A stretch of DNA of 64,000 nt from Mycobacterium branderi (GCF_010728725.1 NZ_AP022606.1:2914001-2978000); one strand, 5' to 3'; shown: positions 9,689-21,036, numbered from the stretch's first letter. The notes: generated by a model not told the origin, from the letters alone. Made by a program: numbers and translations.

Positions 9689-9994
9689 GTGGCGTTGGTA
9701 TTGCTCTATCTGGTGGTGCTGATCCTGGTCGCGATCGTGCTGTTCGGCGTGGCCAGCCTGCTGTTCGGCCGCGGCGAGCAGCTGCCGCCGCTGCCCCGGG
9801 CGACGACGGCGACGGTGTTGCCGGCGTCCGGCGTGACCGGCGCCGACGTCGACGCCGTCAAGTTCACCCAGGTGCTGCGCGGCTACAAGACCAGCGAAGT
9901 GGACTGGGTGCTGGACCGCCTCGGCCAGGAACTTGACTCGCTACGCGGCCAACTCGCTTCCATGCATGCCATCGAGGAGAAAGACCCGGAGTGA
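9689..9994 (+). CDS. Small membrane protein with DivIVA-type domain (Rv1209-like)
   Basis: A 101-residue protein with one N-terminal transmembrane helix (about residues 2-25) followed by a short cytoplasmic part ending in a DivIVA/Wag31-like motif (FTQVLRGYKTSEVDWVLDRL, about residues 60-79) and a coiled-coil tail. DivIVA-type motifs occur in proteins of polar growth; no role is established for this one. It lies 15 bases after gpgS and overlaps tagA by 4 bases. Confidence 0.8.
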   Translation: MALVLLYLVVLILVAIVLFGVASLLFGRGEQLPPLPRATTATVLPASGVTGADVDAVKFTQVLRGYKTSEVDWVLDRLGQELDSLRGQLASMHAIEEKDPE

Positions 9995-10557
9995 CCGACG
10001 CGCTGGTCCGCTGCGGCTGGGCTGTCGGGGAGCTCTACCGCGACTACCACGACAACGAATGGGGCCGCCCGGTGCGCGACGGCGTCGCGTTGTTCGAGCG
10101 GATGAGCCTGGAGGCATTCCAGAGCGGCCTGTCGTGGCTGACGATCCTGCGCAAGCGGGAAAACTTCCGGCGCGCGTTCGACCGCTTCGACATCGAGACC
10201 GTCGCGCGCTACACCGACGCCGACGTGGCCCGGCTGATGGCCGACGAGTCGATTGTGCGCAACCGCGCCAAGATCGAGGCGACGATCGCCAACGCCCGCG
10301 CCGCCGCCGACCTGGGACCCGAAGACCTCGCCGAACTGCTGTGGTCGTTCGCGCCGGCACCCCGGCCCAGGCCTGCTGATCCCTCCGAAGTGCCTTCGGC
10401 GACTGCGGAATCCACCGCGATGGCGCGCGAATTGAAGCGGCGCGGCTTCCGCTTTGTGGGACCGACCACCGCCTATGCCCTGATGCAGGCGACCGGGATG
10501 GTCGACGACCACCTGCGCAGTTGTTTTGTGGCACCGATCACCCGCGCAGACAGTTGA
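9991..10557 (+). CDS. tagA: DNA-3-methyladenine glycosylase I
   Basis: Base-excision repair enzyme that removes 3-methyladenine from alkylated DNA, family Tag. All four expected zinc ligands are visible: Cys8, His20 (YHDNEWG), His174 and Cys178 (DDHLRSC). The helix-hairpin-helix-like core FQSGLSWLTILRKRENFRRA is intact. The 188-residue length is near the norm. GTG 9991 overlaps the preceding stop by GTGA, indicating translational coupling. Confidence 0.95.
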   Translation: MTDALVRCGWAVGELYRDYHDNEWGRPVRDGVALFERMSLEAFQSGLSWLTILRKRENFRRAFDRFDIETVARYTDADVARLMADESIVRNRAKIEATIANARAAADLGPEDLAELLWSFAPAPRPRPADPSEVPSATAESTAMARELKRRGFRFVGPTTAYALMQATGMVDDHLRSCFVAPITRADS

Positions 10558-10715
10558 ACCCGGGTCTTGTGCACCCCGTCGTCGTCCATAGGGAACAATG
10601 GGGGAGTGAATTGGCAGTTCAACGCCGGGTATGGCCGGGATTTCACTGGCGGCGCGTACCCGGCGCCGACCAGGTCCGCGACGGCGGGCCCGTTCGAAGC
10701 TGGAGGGAGCACTCG

Positions 10716-10883
10716 ATGGCGGCGATGAAGCCCCGGACCGGTGACGGTCCACTGGAAGCGACCAAGGAGGGGCGCGGCATCGTGATGCGGGTACCGCTGG
10801 AAGGCGGTGGCCGACTCGTCGTCGAGCTGACGCCCGACGAAGCCGCCGCACTGGGTGACGAACTCAAGGGCGTCACCAGCTAA
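10716..10883 (+). CDS. DUF3117 small conserved protein (Rv1211-like)
   Basis: A 55-residue basic-to-acidic protein conserved across actinobacteria. Its sequence is recognisable from the core RGIVMRVPLEGGGRLVVEL. Function unknown. ATG 10716 follows a good ribosome-binding site (GGAGGGAG at 10702-10709), so the much longer open frame upstream is not used. The 158 bases between tagA and this gene presumably hold its promoter; no clear box was identified. Confidence 0.9.
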   Translation: MAAMKPRTGDGPLEATKEGRGIVMRVPLEGGGRLVVELTPDEAAALGDELKGVTS

Positions 10884-10886
10884 GCG

Positions 10887-12050
10887 TCACGCGCAGACCT
10901 TCCGATAGATCTCCAACGTCTGCTCGGCGATGTGCGCCCAGGAGAATTCCGCGATGCAGCGCTGGCGTCCCGCCTGACCGAAGCGCTCCGCCCTCTCCGG
11001 ATCGGCGAGCAGAGCATTGACCGCCTCGGCCAAATCCGCCGGATAATCGGCGGGTTCGCCGGGGTTGTAGTGCACCAGTAGCCCGCTGACGTGATCGGCA
11101 ACCACTTCGGGTATCCCGCCGACGTCGGAGGCCACCACCGCCGTCGCGCAGGCCATGGCCTCCAGGTTGACGATCCCCAACGGCTCGTAGACCGAAGGGC
11201 ACACGAAAACTGTTGCAGCCGAAAGTATCTCGCGTATTTTGCCGATTGGGAGCATCTCGCGGATCCAGAACACCCCGGTTCGCGTGCGGGCCAGGTCGGT
11301 GACCGCCGCGGTGACTTCGGCGGCAATCTCGGCGGTGTCGGGCGCTCCCGCGCACAGCACCACTTGCGCGTCGGCGTCGAACCGGTGCGCGGCGGCCAGC
11401 AGATGGGCAACGCCTTTCTGACGTGTGATCCGCCCGACGAATGCGACGACCGGCCGCTGCGGGTCGACACCCAGCTCGGCCAGGATCGACCCATTCGGGT
11501 CGCGCCCCACCGGGTACCACACGTCGGTGTCGATCCCGTTGCGCACGACGTGAACCCGGCTGGGGTCCAGTGCCGGATAGACCCGCAGCACGTCGTCGCG
11601 CATGCCGGAGCTGACGGCGATGACGGCGTCCGCGGCCGTCGCCGCCGTGTGTTCCACCCAGGACGACAGCCGGTAGCCGCCGCCGAGCTGTTCGGCCTTC
11701 CACGGCCGCGACGGCTCCAGCGAATGGGCGGTCAGCACGTGCGGGATGTCGTGGAGGAGGCCGGCCACATGTCCTGCCAAGCCGGTGTACCAGGTATGGG
11801 TGTGCACCACGTCGGCACCGGCGGCCGCGTTGGCCATCAACAGATCAGCCGACAGCGTCGACAATGCCGGGTTGGCGCCCTGCAATCGGGGGTCGGGCTG
11901 ATACGCCGCGGCCGTCGGGCGGGGCGCCCCCATGCAGTGCACGTCGACCCGGCACAGGTTGCGCAGGTGCGCAACCAACTGGGTGACGTGCACCCCGGCG
12001 CCGCCGTACACCTCGGGCGGATACTCCCGCGTCATCATCGCCACCCGCAT
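10887..12050 (-). CDS. glgM: Alpha-(1->4)-glucosyltransferase, maltose-1-phosphate synthase (GlgA/GlgM)
   Basis: GT4 glycosyltransferase of 387 residues, the same length as the H37Rv protein Rv1212c. It uses ADP-glucose and, in mycobacteria, makes maltose-1-phosphate for the GlgE alpha-glucan pathway. The N-terminal acceptor loop EVYGGAGVHV lies near residue 12 and the donor-site E-x7-E motif in CPSVYEPLGIVNLEAMAC near 285. ATG 12050 is chosen rather than GTG 12059 because a TACCGT hexamer lies exactly 7 bases before it. Divergent from glgC, which supplies its ADP-glucose. Confidence 0.93.
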   Translation of the reverse strand: MRVAMMTREYPPEVYGGAGVHVTQLVAHLRNLCRVDVHCMGAPRPTAAAYQPDPRLQGANPALSTLSADLLMANAAAGADVVHTHTWYTGLAGHVAGLLHDIPHVLTAHSLEPSRPWKAEQLGGGYRLSSWVEHTAATAADAVIAVSSGMRDDVLRVYPALDPSRVHVVRNGIDTDVWYPVGRDPNGSILAELGVDPQRPVVAFVGRITRQKGVAHLLAAAHRFDADAQVVLCAGAPDTAEIAAEVTAAVTDLARTRTGVFWIREMLPIGKIREILSAATVFVCPSVYEPLGIVNLEAMACATAVVASDVGGIPEVVADHVSGLLVHYNPGEPADYPADLAEAVNALLADPERAERFGQAGRQRCIAEFSWAHIAEQTLEIYRKVCA

Positions 12051-12063
12051 ATCCGGCACGGTA
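12051..12063 (-). promoter_or_regulatory. Leaderless promoter -10 of glgM
   Basis: Minus-strand TACCGT (12058-12063) lies 7 bases before ATG 12050; this decides the start between two candidate codons. Confidence 0.6.
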
Positions 12064-12122
12064 GCTCAAATTGCTTGACGGACAGTCGGTCGATTGCCCT
12101 GGCAGCGGTTCGAGGTGGCCGA

Positions 12123-12135
12123 TAGGTTTGAACCC
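12123..12135 (+). promoter_or_regulatory. Leaderless promoter -10 of glgC
   Basis: TAGGTT (12123-12128) lies 7 bases before ATG 12136. It faces the glgM promoter across about 60 bases, so the pair could share an operator, although no clear dyad was seen in the gap. Confidence 0.6.
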
Positions 12136-13350
12136 ATGAGGGAAGCGCCACACGTGCTGGGCATTGTCCTGGCCGGTGGGGAGGGCAAGCGGCTGTATCC
12201 GCTGACGGCGGACCGGGCCAAGCCGGCAGTTCCCTTCGGCGGCGCCTATCGGCTGATCGACTTCGTGCTGTCCAATCTCGTCAACGCCCGCTACCTGAGG
12301 ATCTGCGTTCTCACGCAATACAAGTCCCATTCGCTGGACCGTCACATCTCGCAGAACTGGCGACTTTCCGGTCTGGCCGGCGAGTACATCACCCCGGTGC
12401 CGGCGCAGCAGCGGCTGGGCCCGCGCTGGTACACCGGCTCGGCCGACGCGATCTACCAGTCGCTCAACCTGATCTTCGACGAGGACCCCGACTACATCGT
12501 GGTTTTCGGCGCCGACCACGTCTACCGGATGGATCCGGAACAGATGGTCCGGTTCCACATCGACAGCGGGGCCGGGGCGACGGTGGCCGGGATCCGGGTG
12601 CCGCGCGCGGAGGCGACGGCGTTCGGTTGTCTCGACGCCGACGATTCCGGGCGCATCCGCAGTTTCGTCGAGAAGCCGGCCGACCCGCCCGGCACTCCTG
12701 ACGACCCGGAATCCACCTTCGTCTCGATGGGCAACTACATCTTCACCACCAAGGTGCTGATCGACGCGATCCGCGCCGACGCCGAGGACGACCACTCCGA
12801 CCACGACATGGGTGGCGACATCATCCCGCGGCTGGTGGCCGACGGGCTGGCCGCGGTCTACGACTTCTCCGACAACGAGGTGCCCGGCGCCACCGACCGT
12901 GACCGCGCTTACTGGCGTGACGTCGGAACCCTGGATGCGTTCTACGACGCGCACATGGACCTGGTGTCGGTGCATCCGGTGTTCAACCTCTACAACAAGC
13001 GCTGGCCGATCCGGGGTGCGACGGAAAACCTGGCGCCGGCCAAGTTCGTCAACGGCGGCTCCGCGCAGGAATCGGTGGTGGGCGCGGGCAGCATCATCTC
13101 GGCGGCCTCGGTGCGCAATTCGGTGCTGTCGTCGAACGTCGTCGTTGACGACGGTGCGATCGTGGAGGGCAGCGTGATCATGCCGGGCACCCGGGTCGGC
13201 CGCGGCGCGGTGGTGCGCCACGCGATTCTGGACAAGAACGTGGTCGTGGGACCCGGCGAGATGGTCGGAGTGGATCTGGAGAAGGATCGCGAGCGCTTCG
13301 CGATCAGCGCCGGCGGGGTGGTCGCCGTCGGCAAGGGCGTCTGGATCTAG
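12136..13350 (+). CDS. glgC: Glucose-1-phosphate adenylyltransferase
   Basis: Makes ADP-glucose from glucose-1-phosphate and ATP for glycogen, alpha-glucan and methylglucose lipopolysaccharide synthesis. The 404-residue protein has the pyrophosphorylase signature [19 protein letters not shown] near residues 13-31, YTGSADAI near 100, and a C-terminal left-handed beta-helix domain (for example [20 protein letters not shown]). Length equals the H37Rv protein. The start is fixed by the leaderless -10 hexamer. Confidence 0.96.
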   Translation: MREAPHVLGIVLAGGEGKRLYPLTADRAKPAVPFGGAYRLIDFVLSNLVNARYLRICVLTQYKSHSLDRHISQNWRLSGLAGEYITPVPAQQRLGPRWYTGSADAIYQSLNLIFDEDPDYIVVFGADHVYRMDPEQMVRFHIDSGAGATVAGIRVPRAEATAFGCLDADDSGRIRSFVEKPADPPGTPDDPESTFVSMGNYIFTTKVLIDAIRADAEDDHSDHDMGGDIIPRLVADGLAAVYDFSDNEVPGATDRDRAYWRDVGTLDAFYDAHMDLVSVHPVFNLYNKRWPIRGATENLAPAKFVNGGSAQESVVGAGSIISAASVRNSVLSSNVVVDDGAIVEGSVIMPGTRVGRGAVVRHAILDKNVVVGPGEMVGVDLEKDRERFAISAGGVVAVGKGVWI

Positions 13351-13352
13351 CC

Positions 13353-13367
13353 CTGCCCTCGCGGCAG
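13353..13367. terminator. Short hairpin between glgC and the convergent membrane gene
   Basis: CTGCC (13353-13357) and GGCAG (13363-13367) form a 5-base-pair stem with a 5-base loop in the 28-base gap between two convergent stop codons. It is small and only a possible terminator. Confidence 0.3.
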
Positions 13368-13378
13368 ACGTTCCGTCG

Positions 13379-14053
13379 TCACCACACGTAGGGCACCAGG
13401 CGGTAGTGCACCTGCTCGGCGTACTCGCGGTATCCCGTCAGCTCGTGGGTGAGCAATTCTTCTTCATCGCGAATTCGAATGGCAAGCACGGCAATGCCGG
13501 GAATGAGGAACAGAAGTCCCCAATACGAGCCGAGCGCCAACGGAATGCCCACCATCATGATCACGTTGCCGGTGTACATCGGATGCCGGACCAACCCGTA
13601 CAGGCCGGTGGTGATCACCTTCTGGTCCGCCTCGACGGTGACATTGGCTGCGGCATAACTGTTCTGGATGACCACCAGCATGGCCACACCCAGTCCGATC
13701 GCGACCAGGACATCGCCGACAAGGCACACCGTGGCGGGCACCGACGACCAGCCGAAGCGGTGGTCAAGCGCACTGAGCACAATCGTCCCCAGCATCGACA
13801 ACAACGCGATGGAGATGATGATCCTTTGCAGCACTCTGGTTTCCGCGAGCGGGCCGGCGCGCAGGCGCCGCTCCAGGGCGGCCGGGTTGGTGCGCATCAA
13901 GTAGATGCTGGGAATCCAGGTGGAGACCGTGAAGACGGCAAGAAATACCCACGCCTGCCAGTAATGCAGGGTGCCCGCCGGCCAGAACAGCATCAGGCCG
14001 AAGGCAGCAAATCCGATGACAGCTGAAAGTAGCGTTTTGGCAAGCGTTTTCAT
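13379..14053 (-). CDS. Isoprenylcysteine methyltransferase-like integral membrane protein (Rv1216c-like)
   Basis: A 224-residue polytopic membrane protein with about five to six hydrophobic segments and the PEMT/ICMT signature GLYGLVRHPMYTG near residue 160 plus the downstream EEELL motif, which bind S-adenosylmethionine and substrate in the family. The natural substrate is unknown. ATG 14053 is preceded by GAGGA at a suitable distance; the longer upstream frame overlaps the ABC permease gene and is rejected. It lies 11 bases after the ABC permease gene in the same orientation, so it is likely the last gene of the exporter operon. Confidence 0.85.
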   Translation of the reverse strand: MKTLAKTLLSAVIGFAAFGLMLFWPAGTLHYWQAWVFLAVFTVSTWIPSIYLMRTNPAALERRLRAGPLAETRVLQRIIISIALLSMLGTIVLSALDHRFGWSSVPATVCLVGDVLVAIGLGVAMLVVIQNSYAAANVTVEADQKVITTGLYGLVRHPMYTGNVIMMVGIPLALGSYWGLLFLIPGIAVLAIRIRDEEELLTHELTGYREYAEQVHYRLVPYVW

Positions 14054-14064
14054 GATAACATCCT

Positions 14065-15702
14065 CTAGTTGCGCAGATCGCGACGCCGGAATGCCGCCGC
14101 TCCCAGCGCAATCAGTGTCGTGTCGATCGCCAGCAACCACAGCAGCGGAACAGCGGTGAAGTCACCGCCGCCCACCCGCGGAATGTGCGCGAACGGTTCG
14201 ATGTCGAGCAGCCACTGCGGAAAGCCGGCCAGTGAACCGATCAGATACAACGCGACGAACGCCACCAGCACGCCCCACGCCACCGGTGTGAACCGCGGCG
14301 CCACGCCGAATAGCGCGGCCGTGACCGCGGCCAGCAGCCACACTGCCGGAAGCTGTGCGGCCGCGGTCCCGATCACTGTGGACACCTTGCCGGCGACGTC
14401 GTCAGCGGCGAGGCCATAGGCCAGTCCGGCGGTGAGCCCGGCGAGCAGCAGCGCAGCGGCGGGCCCGATCAACGCTATCCCCAGATGACTTGCCAGCCAA
14501 CGGGTTCGGCTCGTCGCGCCGCTCAGCAGCGTCTCGGCGCGCTGGCCGGTCTCCTCCTGGTGCAGGCGCAAGGATAGCGAGATGGCGAATGCCGCCGCGG
14601 CCATGCCCAGCATGCAGAACGCCACCGCGAGGAACGCCCGCTCCAGCGCCGTGGTGCCACCCATCCGTGCGACGATGTCGCGGACCGAGGCGCTGCCGCC
14701 GATTTCGTCGCCGATGCCGTGCACGATGCTGCCGACCAGCAAGCCGTAGAGGCACAGCCCGACGGTCCACAGCACCAGTGAGCCGCGGTCGAGCCGCCAT
14801 GCCAGTCCGCCGGCGCCCTGCAACGTCGGTGCGGCGCTCGCCGGCCCCGGGCGTTCGGCGATCAGCCCCGCGCCCACGTCCCGGCCGGCGAGCAACCGGT
14901 AGGCCACCATTGTGAGCACCGCGGTCGTCGCTATGTGCAGCAGTAGCACCCACCACCGCTCACCCGCGTACGGCCGGGCCTGCAGGGACCACCCGAGCGG
15001 CGAAAGCCACGACAAGGTTCCCGAGCCGGCGTCGCCGACCGCGCGCAATGTGAACGCTGCGGCCAGCACGGAAAACGCAGTGCCACGGGCGAATCGGGCG
15101 CTGGGTGACAATTGAGCGGCCACCGCGGCCACGGCGGTGAATACCAAGCCGGAGCCGGCCAGTGCCGCCCCGAACGCCAGCGACCCGCCTGGTGCGACGT
15201 TGGTGGTGAGCAGCCCCGCCGCACCGATCGCGCCGGTGGTGACCGACGCGCCGAATGACAGCAGTAGGGCCGCCGTCAGGTTGGCGTAGCGGCCCACCAC
15301 CGTCGAGTCGAGAAGCTCGGCGCGGCCGGTCTCCTCGTCGGCGCGGGTGTGCCGAATCACCGTGAGGATCACCGCCACCGCGATGAGCAGATGGAACATG
15401 CCGGCCTTCCAGATCCCGACGGCGCCGATGTTGTCCGCGTAGACCTGGCCGTAGAGTGCACGCTGGGCAGGGCTGGCCATGATCGAGGCCGCGAACGCGT
15501 CACGCGCTGCCTGATCCGGGTAGACCTTCTCGATAGAGCCGACATACACAGTTGCCAGCGGTACCGACAACAGCAAGACCCACAGCGGCAGCACAATCCG
15601 GTCGCGACGCAGGTAGAGCCGCAGCATCCCGAGTGTTCCGGTGAAGGGCGAGCCACGTTGCGGCGCTTTGTGTATGGGCCGGTCCAGAGTGGCGGTACTC
15701 AT
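14065..15702 (-). CDS. ABC multidrug exporter permease (Rv1217c, tetronasin-type)
   Basis: Integral-membrane half of an ABC exporter, 545 residues with about twelve predicted transmembrane segments in two halves, resembling tetronasin/antibiotic export permeases. A conserved AEERARAEELL-like exporter motif appears as [15 protein letters not shown] near residue 125 and as [20 protein letters not shown] near 380, which shows an internal duplication. The start codon overlaps the ATPase stop by ATGA, implying coupled translation. In M. tuberculosis the Rv1217c-Rv1218c pair has been linked to multidrug efflux. Confidence 0.9.
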   Translation of the reverse strand: MSTATLDRPIHKAPQRGSPFTGTLGMLRLYLRRDRIVLPLWVLLLSVPLATVYVGSIEKVYPDQAARDAFAASIMASPAQRALYGQVYADNIGAVGIWKAGMFHLLIAVAVILTVIRHTRADEETGRAELLDSTVVGRYANLTAALLLSFGASVTTGAIGAAGLLTTNVAPGGSLAFGAALAGSGLVFTAVAAVAAQLSPSARFARGTAFSVLAAAFTLRAVGDAGSGTLSWLSPLGWSLQARPYAGERWWVLLLHIATTAVLTMVAYRLLAGRDVGAGLIAERPGPASAAPTLQGAGGLAWRLDRGSLVLWTVGLCLYGLLVGSIVHGIGDEIGGSASVRDIVARMGGTTALERAFLAVAFCMLGMAAAAFAISLSLRLHQEETGQRAETLLSGATSRTRWLASHLGIALIGPAAALLLAGLTAGLAYGLAADDVAGKVSTVIGTAAAQLPAVWLLAAVTAALFGVAPRFTPVAWGVLVAFVALYLIGSLAGFPQWLLDIEPFAHIPRVGGGDFTAVPLLWLLAIDTTLIALGAAAFRRRDLRN

Positions 15703-16631
15703 GCCCGCACCTCCTGTTGGCTGCGGCCACGCTGTCCGTCGCCATAGTGGCGCAAGAACAGCTCTTCCAGAGTTGGCGGCTGGCTGACCAGGCTGCGCAC
15801 ACCGGCATCGCCCAGAACCCGGATGAGTTCGCCGAGGCTTTCGCTGTCGACCTGGGCGTGCACCGTGTTGCCGTCGATGCTGACGTCCTCGACGCCGCGG
15901 ATACGGGTGAGATCACCAGGGTCGCGGATCATTTCGGCCTTGATCGAGGTGCGACTGAGATGACGCATCGACTCCAGCGAGCCGCTCTCGACGGTCTTGC
16001 CGGCTCGGATGATCGTCACGCGCTCGCACAGGGCTTCGGTCTCGGCGAGGATGTGGCTTGACAACAGCACGGTGACGCCGCGGGCCCGCGCCTCGGCCAC
16101 GCACTGCTGGAATACGTTCTCCATCAACGGGTCCAGGCCGCTGCTGGGCTCGTCGAGCAACAGCAGCCGCGCATACGACGAGAAGGCCGAAATGAGAGAA
16201 ACCTTCTGCCGGTTGCCCTTCGAGTATGTGCGCGCCTTTTTGTGTGGATCCAGGTCGAATCGCTCGATCAGCTCCGCGCGGCGTTTTTCGTCGAGGCCGC
16301 CGCGCATGCGGGCCAGCAGGTCGATCGTTTCACCGCCGGTCAGGTTGGGCCACAGGGTCACATCGCCTGGTACATAAGCGATCTGTCGATGCAGCTCGAC
16401 GGCGTCGTGCCACGGGTCGCCGCCGAGCAGGCGGGCGGTTCCGCTGTCGGCTTTGACGACTCCGAGCAGAATGCGAATCGTCGTCGACTTCCCGGCGCCG
16501 TTGGGTCCGAGGAAGCCGTGCACCTCGCCCTCGCGGACCGTGAGATCGAGGCCGTCGAGCGCTCGAACGGCACCGAAATCCTTTGTCAGATTGCGGATTT
16601 CGATAGGGGCCCGGCCGTGGTCAACTGACAT
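15699..16631 (-). CDS. ABC exporter ATP-binding protein (Rv1218c)
   Basis: Nucleotide-binding subunit of the exporter, 310 residues. Walker [12 protein letters not shown] lies near residue 41, the signature is the variant [11 protein letters not shown] (in place of LSGGQ) near 137, and Walker [14 protein letters not shown] near 158; the H-loop SSHIL is near 193. The start overlaps the TetR stop by 11 bases, so repressor, ATPase, permease and methyltransferase-like gene form one unit. Confidence 0.95.
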   Translation of the reverse strand: MSVDHGRAPIEIRNLTKDFGAVRALDGLDLTVREGEVHGFLGPNGAGKSTTIRILLGVVKADSGTARLLGGDPWHDAVELHRQIAYVPGDVTLWPNLTGGETIDLLARMRGGLDEKRRAELIERFDLDPHKKARTYSKGNRQKVSLISAFSSYARLLLLDEPSSGLDPLMENVFQQCVAEARARGVTVLLSSHILAETEALCERVTIIRAGKTVESGSLESMRHLSRTSIKAEMIRDPGDLTRIRGVEDVSIDGNTVHAQVDSESLGELIRVLGDAGVRSLVSQPPTLEELFLRHYGDGQRGRSQQEVRA

Positions 16632-17259
16632 TGGCTTCTCCTTGTTCGGCTTGAGCGAGGAATGCTTCGTACATGGTCTTGTCCGCCATGAGTCCTTCGG
16701 TGTAGAGCTCGAGGGCGGGCAGGATCATGTCGCGGGCGTAGTCGCGCAATACGGCACGAATGTCCGTGGCGTTGTCGTGCAACTGCAGATACATCAGAAA
16801 CCCACCGCCGCCGGTGATGGCGAGGTATTTGGCACGGGCCTTGGGGTCGCGACTGGGTTTGAGCGTGCCGATGCGCACCCCTTCGTCGAGGTAATCCTCA
16901 GCATCGTCGATCATCTTGCGCCACAACGTCTTTGCCAGGTCGCCGCCTTCCTGCATGCTGCGCATCAGGTAGGCCATCAGCGGCGCATAGGACTCGATCT
17001 CGGCCAGCGCGGCGAACCAGGTAGCAGGATCGGTGGACCGCATTGCCTCCAACTTCCCGCTGCGGACCTCGTCGGCGATGTAGTCGTCGCAGGCCCTGCG
17101 CAGCCCTTCCTTGGAGCCGAAGTGGTGGATGACCAGGGCGGCGCTCACCCCGGCGGCATCGGCGATCGCCCGCAGTCCGACGCCGAAACCCTGCTGTCCG
17201 AATTGCTCGATCGCGGCGTCGCGGATCCGCGCCGCTGCGGTCAAGTCGGCTGAACGCAT
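16621..17259 (-). CDS. TetR-family repressor of the ABC exporter (Rv1219c)
   Basis: A 212-residue regulator, same length as H37Rv Rv1219c. The N-terminal helix-turn-helix is [20 protein letters not shown] (about residues 29-48); the rest is the all-helical ligand domain. ATG 17259 is chosen because a TAATGT hexamer lies 7 bases upstream and because the residues encoded further upstream would overlap the operator palindromes. It is the first gene of the exporter operon and probably represses itself and the transporter through the palindromes at 17250-17284. Confidence 0.92.
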   Translation of the reverse strand: MRSADLTAAARIRDAAIEQFGQQGFGVGLRAIADAAGVSAALVIHHFGSKEGLRRACDDYIADEVRSGKLEAMRSTDPATWFAALAEIESYAPLMAYLMRSMQEGGDLAKTLWRKMIDDAEDYLDEGVRIGTLKPSRDPKARAKYLAITGGGGFLMYLQLHDNATDIRAVLRDYARDMILPALELYTEGLMADKTMYEAFLAQAEQGEANVS

Positions 17260-17265
17260 GTTCAG
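17250..17265. promoter_or_regulatory. TetR operator palindrome 1, over the repressor start codon
   Basis: Perfect 6+6 dyad CTGAAC-N4-GTTCAG whose centre contains the ATG of the repressor gene. It overlaps the expected transcription start, a classic autoregulatory position. Confidence 0.6.
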
Positions 17266-17272
17266 TACATTA
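17260..17272 (-). promoter_or_regulatory. Leaderless promoter -10 of the exporter operon
   Basis: Minus-strand TAATGT (17267-17272) lies 7 bases before ATG 17259 and is sandwiched between the two operator palindromes. Confidence 0.55.
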
Positions 17273-17284
17273 AACGCGCGTTCA
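17270..17284. promoter_or_regulatory. TetR operator palindrome 2, upstream of the -10
   Basis: Dyad centred on AACGCGCGTT (17273-17282) with flanks extending the symmetry (TTAA on one side, TCAG on the other). It shares the GAAC/GTTC half-site logic with palindrome 1 and lies just behind the -10 hexamer. Confidence 0.5.
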
Positions 17285-17305
17285 GCCGCCGTCAAGCATG
17301 GACGC

Positions 17306-17352
17306 GCGAGCAGACACAAAATTGCATGGATGAGGGCTGAAGAATGTGCTCG
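17306..17352. repeat. Degenerate intergenic repeat, possible terminator
   Basis: The segment 17306-17328 matches 33491-33513 at 19 of 23 bases. A weak hairpin is possible with CGAGCA (17307-17312) and TGCTCG (17347-17352). It lies 8 bases beyond the O-methyltransferase stop and could end that transcript. Confidence 0.4.
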
Positions 17353-17359
17353 GCAGTAA

Positions 17360-18028
17360 CTAGTCGCGGACGGCGGCCAGCAGGCCGTCGCCGAGCGGCA
17401 CCAAGGCCGGTGTGAGGCGCTCGTCCTCGGCGATCAGCCGTGCCGCCTCGCGCACTGCGGTCACCTCGGGGTCGTGGGCAGCGGGATCGCCCGCCCGTCC
17501 GCCCAGCGCGGCCCGGTGGATGACGATCAGCCCGCCGGAACGCAGCAGCCGAACCCCCTCGACGACGTAGTCGGGTTGGTCGATCGGGTCGGCGTCGATG
17601 AACACGAGGTCGTAGGAGTCGTCGGCCAGCCGGGTCAGCACCTCCTGCGCGCGGCCGCTGATCAGCCTGGTGCGTGACGGCCCGACGCCCGCGTCGCTGA
17701 ACGCCTGCTTGGCGATGCGCTGGTACTCGGGCTCGATGTCGATCGTGGTCAGCACCCCGTCGTCGCTCATCCCGGACAGCAACCACAGTCCGCTGACGCC
17801 TGCACCGGTGCCCACCTCGACGAGGGCTTTACCGTTGCTGAGCTTGGCCAGCAAGCTCAGCAACGCGCCGACCGCCGGGGTGACCGCGCCCGCACCGATG
17901 TCCATGGCGCGCTCCCGGGCCGCCGCCAAGATCGCATCCTCGGAGATCGACTCCTCGGCATGGGCATAGATGGCCGCGGCACGACTGGACTGGGCCGCCT
18001 GGCCGGGTGGGTGGTCGGTGCTGGCCAT
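17360..18028 (-). CDS. SAM-dependent O-methyltransferase (Rv1220c-like)
   Basis: Class I methyltransferase of the catechol/caffeoyl-CoA O-methyltransferase type, 222 residues. The SAM-binding glycine motif [14 protein letters not shown] lies near residue 72, the acidic strand-2 end TTIDIEPE near 96, and the metal/substrate motif [12 protein letters not shown] near 145. The substrate is unknown. ATG 18028 is favoured by a TACGCT hexamer 7 bases upstream. It is divergent from sigE, as in H37Rv. Confidence 0.88.
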   Translation of the reverse strand: MASTDHPPGQAAQSSRAAAIYAHAEESISEDAILAAARERAMDIGAGAVTPAVGALLSLLAKLSNGKALVEVGTGAGVSGLWLLSGMSDDGVLTTIDIEPEYQRIAKQAFSDAGVGPSRTRLISGRAQEVLTRLADDSYDLVFIDADPIDQPDYVVEGVRLLRSGGLIVIHRAALGGRAGDPAAHDPEVTAVREAARLIAEDERLTPALVPLGDGLLAAVRD

Positions 18029-18041
18029 GCCCCGCAGCGTA
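18029..18041 (-). promoter_or_regulatory. Leaderless promoter -10 of the O-methyltransferase
   Basis: Minus-strand TACGCT (18036-18041) lies 7 bases before ATG 18028. Confidence 0.6.
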
Positions 18042-18153
18042 GAGCCAACCCCGGCCACGGTCAGGCAGGCGCGCCCCTAACGAGCCGACACGCCCGGACG
18101 CCAACGCCGTTCAACGTCACAAAGTCCCAGCGCCGACGCGGTGCCGGCCGGGT

Positions 18154-18172
18154 TTCTCAGCGAAAGCTCAGT
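18154..18172 (+). promoter_or_regulatory. Putative MprA box upstream of sigE
   Basis: Two 8-base units with the shared core CTCAG (18154-18161 and 18165-18172) separated by exactly 3 bases. This matches the published description of the MprA site as two loosely conserved 8-base direct repeats with a 3-base spacer, and sigE is a known direct MprA target in M. tuberculosis. It ends 43 bases before the chosen sigE start. Confidence 0.5.
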
Positions 18173-18215
18173 CGCGTCACATGCCGGCCACACCCCGATA
18201 GGCAACGGTATGTAC

Positions 18216-18968
18216 ATGGATCGCGGAGGACGCTGGGCCGGGAATACAGCATGCAGTCTCGGCGTTGCCCGCGGTGACGCGCTGCCATATGGCAGCGGGA
18301 CCAATTCGGAGGATCTGACCATCACCACCCTGATGAGCCCGGCGAGCATGTCGCACCCTGAGCGCTACCGCGACGCCGACTGGGTTGAGCCAACTGACGA
18401 GCCGTACGGCACCGCGATCTTCGACGCGACCGGTGACAAGGCGGCGATGCCGTCGTGGGACGAACTGGTACGTCAACACGCCGACCGTGTCTACCGGCTG
18501 GCCTACCGGCTGTCCGGCAACCAGCACGACGCCGAGGACCTCACCCAGGAAACCTTCATCCGGGTCTTCCGGTCGGTGCAGAACTATCAGCCGGGTACCT
18601 TCGAGGGCTGGTTGCACCGCATCACCACCAACCTGTTCCTCGACATGGTGCGTCGACGTGGCCGCGTCCGGATGGAGGCATTGCCCGACGACTACGACCG
18701 GGTGCCCGCCGACGAGCCCAACCCCGAGCAGATCTACCACGACGCCCGCCTGGGTCCGGATTTGCAGGCCGCGCTGGATTCGCTGCCGCCGGAGTTCCGC
18801 GCCGCGGTCGTGTTGTGCGACATCGAGGGCCTGTCCTATGAGGAGATCGGCGCCACCCTCGGCGTGAAGCTGGGCACGGTAAGAAGCCGTATCCACCGTG
18901 GCCGGCAGGCGCTGCGCGACTACCTGGCGGCGCACCCCGAGCACGCCGACCGTTCCGCCACCGCCTGA
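18216..18968 (+). CDS. sigE: ECF RNA polymerase sigma factor SigE
   Basis: Envelope-stress extracytoplasmic-function sigma factor. Sigma region 2 ([20 protein letters not shown] and the following [13 protein letters not shown]) begins near residue 82 and region 4 ([20 protein letters not shown]) near 206. With start ATG 18216 the protein has 250 residues and its N-terminus aligns with that of H37Rv SigE (257); ATG 18210 is an alternative 2 codons earlier, and mycobacterial sigE is known for several starts. RseA, encoded next, is its anti-sigma factor, and HtrA the linked protease. An MprA-like box precedes it. Confidence 0.95.
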   Translation: MDRGGRWAGNTACSLGVARGDALPYGSGTNSEDLTITTLMSPASMSHPERYRDADWVEPTDEPYGTAIFDATGDKAAMPSWDELVRQHADRVYRLAYRLSGNQHDAEDLTQETFIRVFRSVQNYQPGTFEGWLHRITTNLFLDMVRRRGRVRMEALPDDYDRVPADEPNPEQIYHDARLGPDLQAALDSLPPEFRAAVVLCDIEGLSYEEIGATLGVKLGTVRSRIHRGRQALRDYLAAHPEHADRSATA

Positions 18969-19012
18969 CGACACTCGGCCTTCCGGGCTGTTCAGTGGTA
19001 TTGCGCACCGGG

Positions 19013-19024
19013 GTAGCGCGCTAC
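19013..19024. promoter_or_regulatory. Perfect 12-base palindrome in the rseA leader
   Basis: GTAGCGCGCTAC is a perfect palindrome halfway between the sigE stop and the rseA start. It could be a regulator site or a small hairpin that tunes rseA relative to sigE. No known box was matched. Confidence 0.35.
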
Positions 19025-19072
19025 ATTCGAGGTAGTGCCGTGCATTCGCGCGATACCGAGAGGAGCTTGGCG

Positions 19073-21036
<1,964 letters not shown>

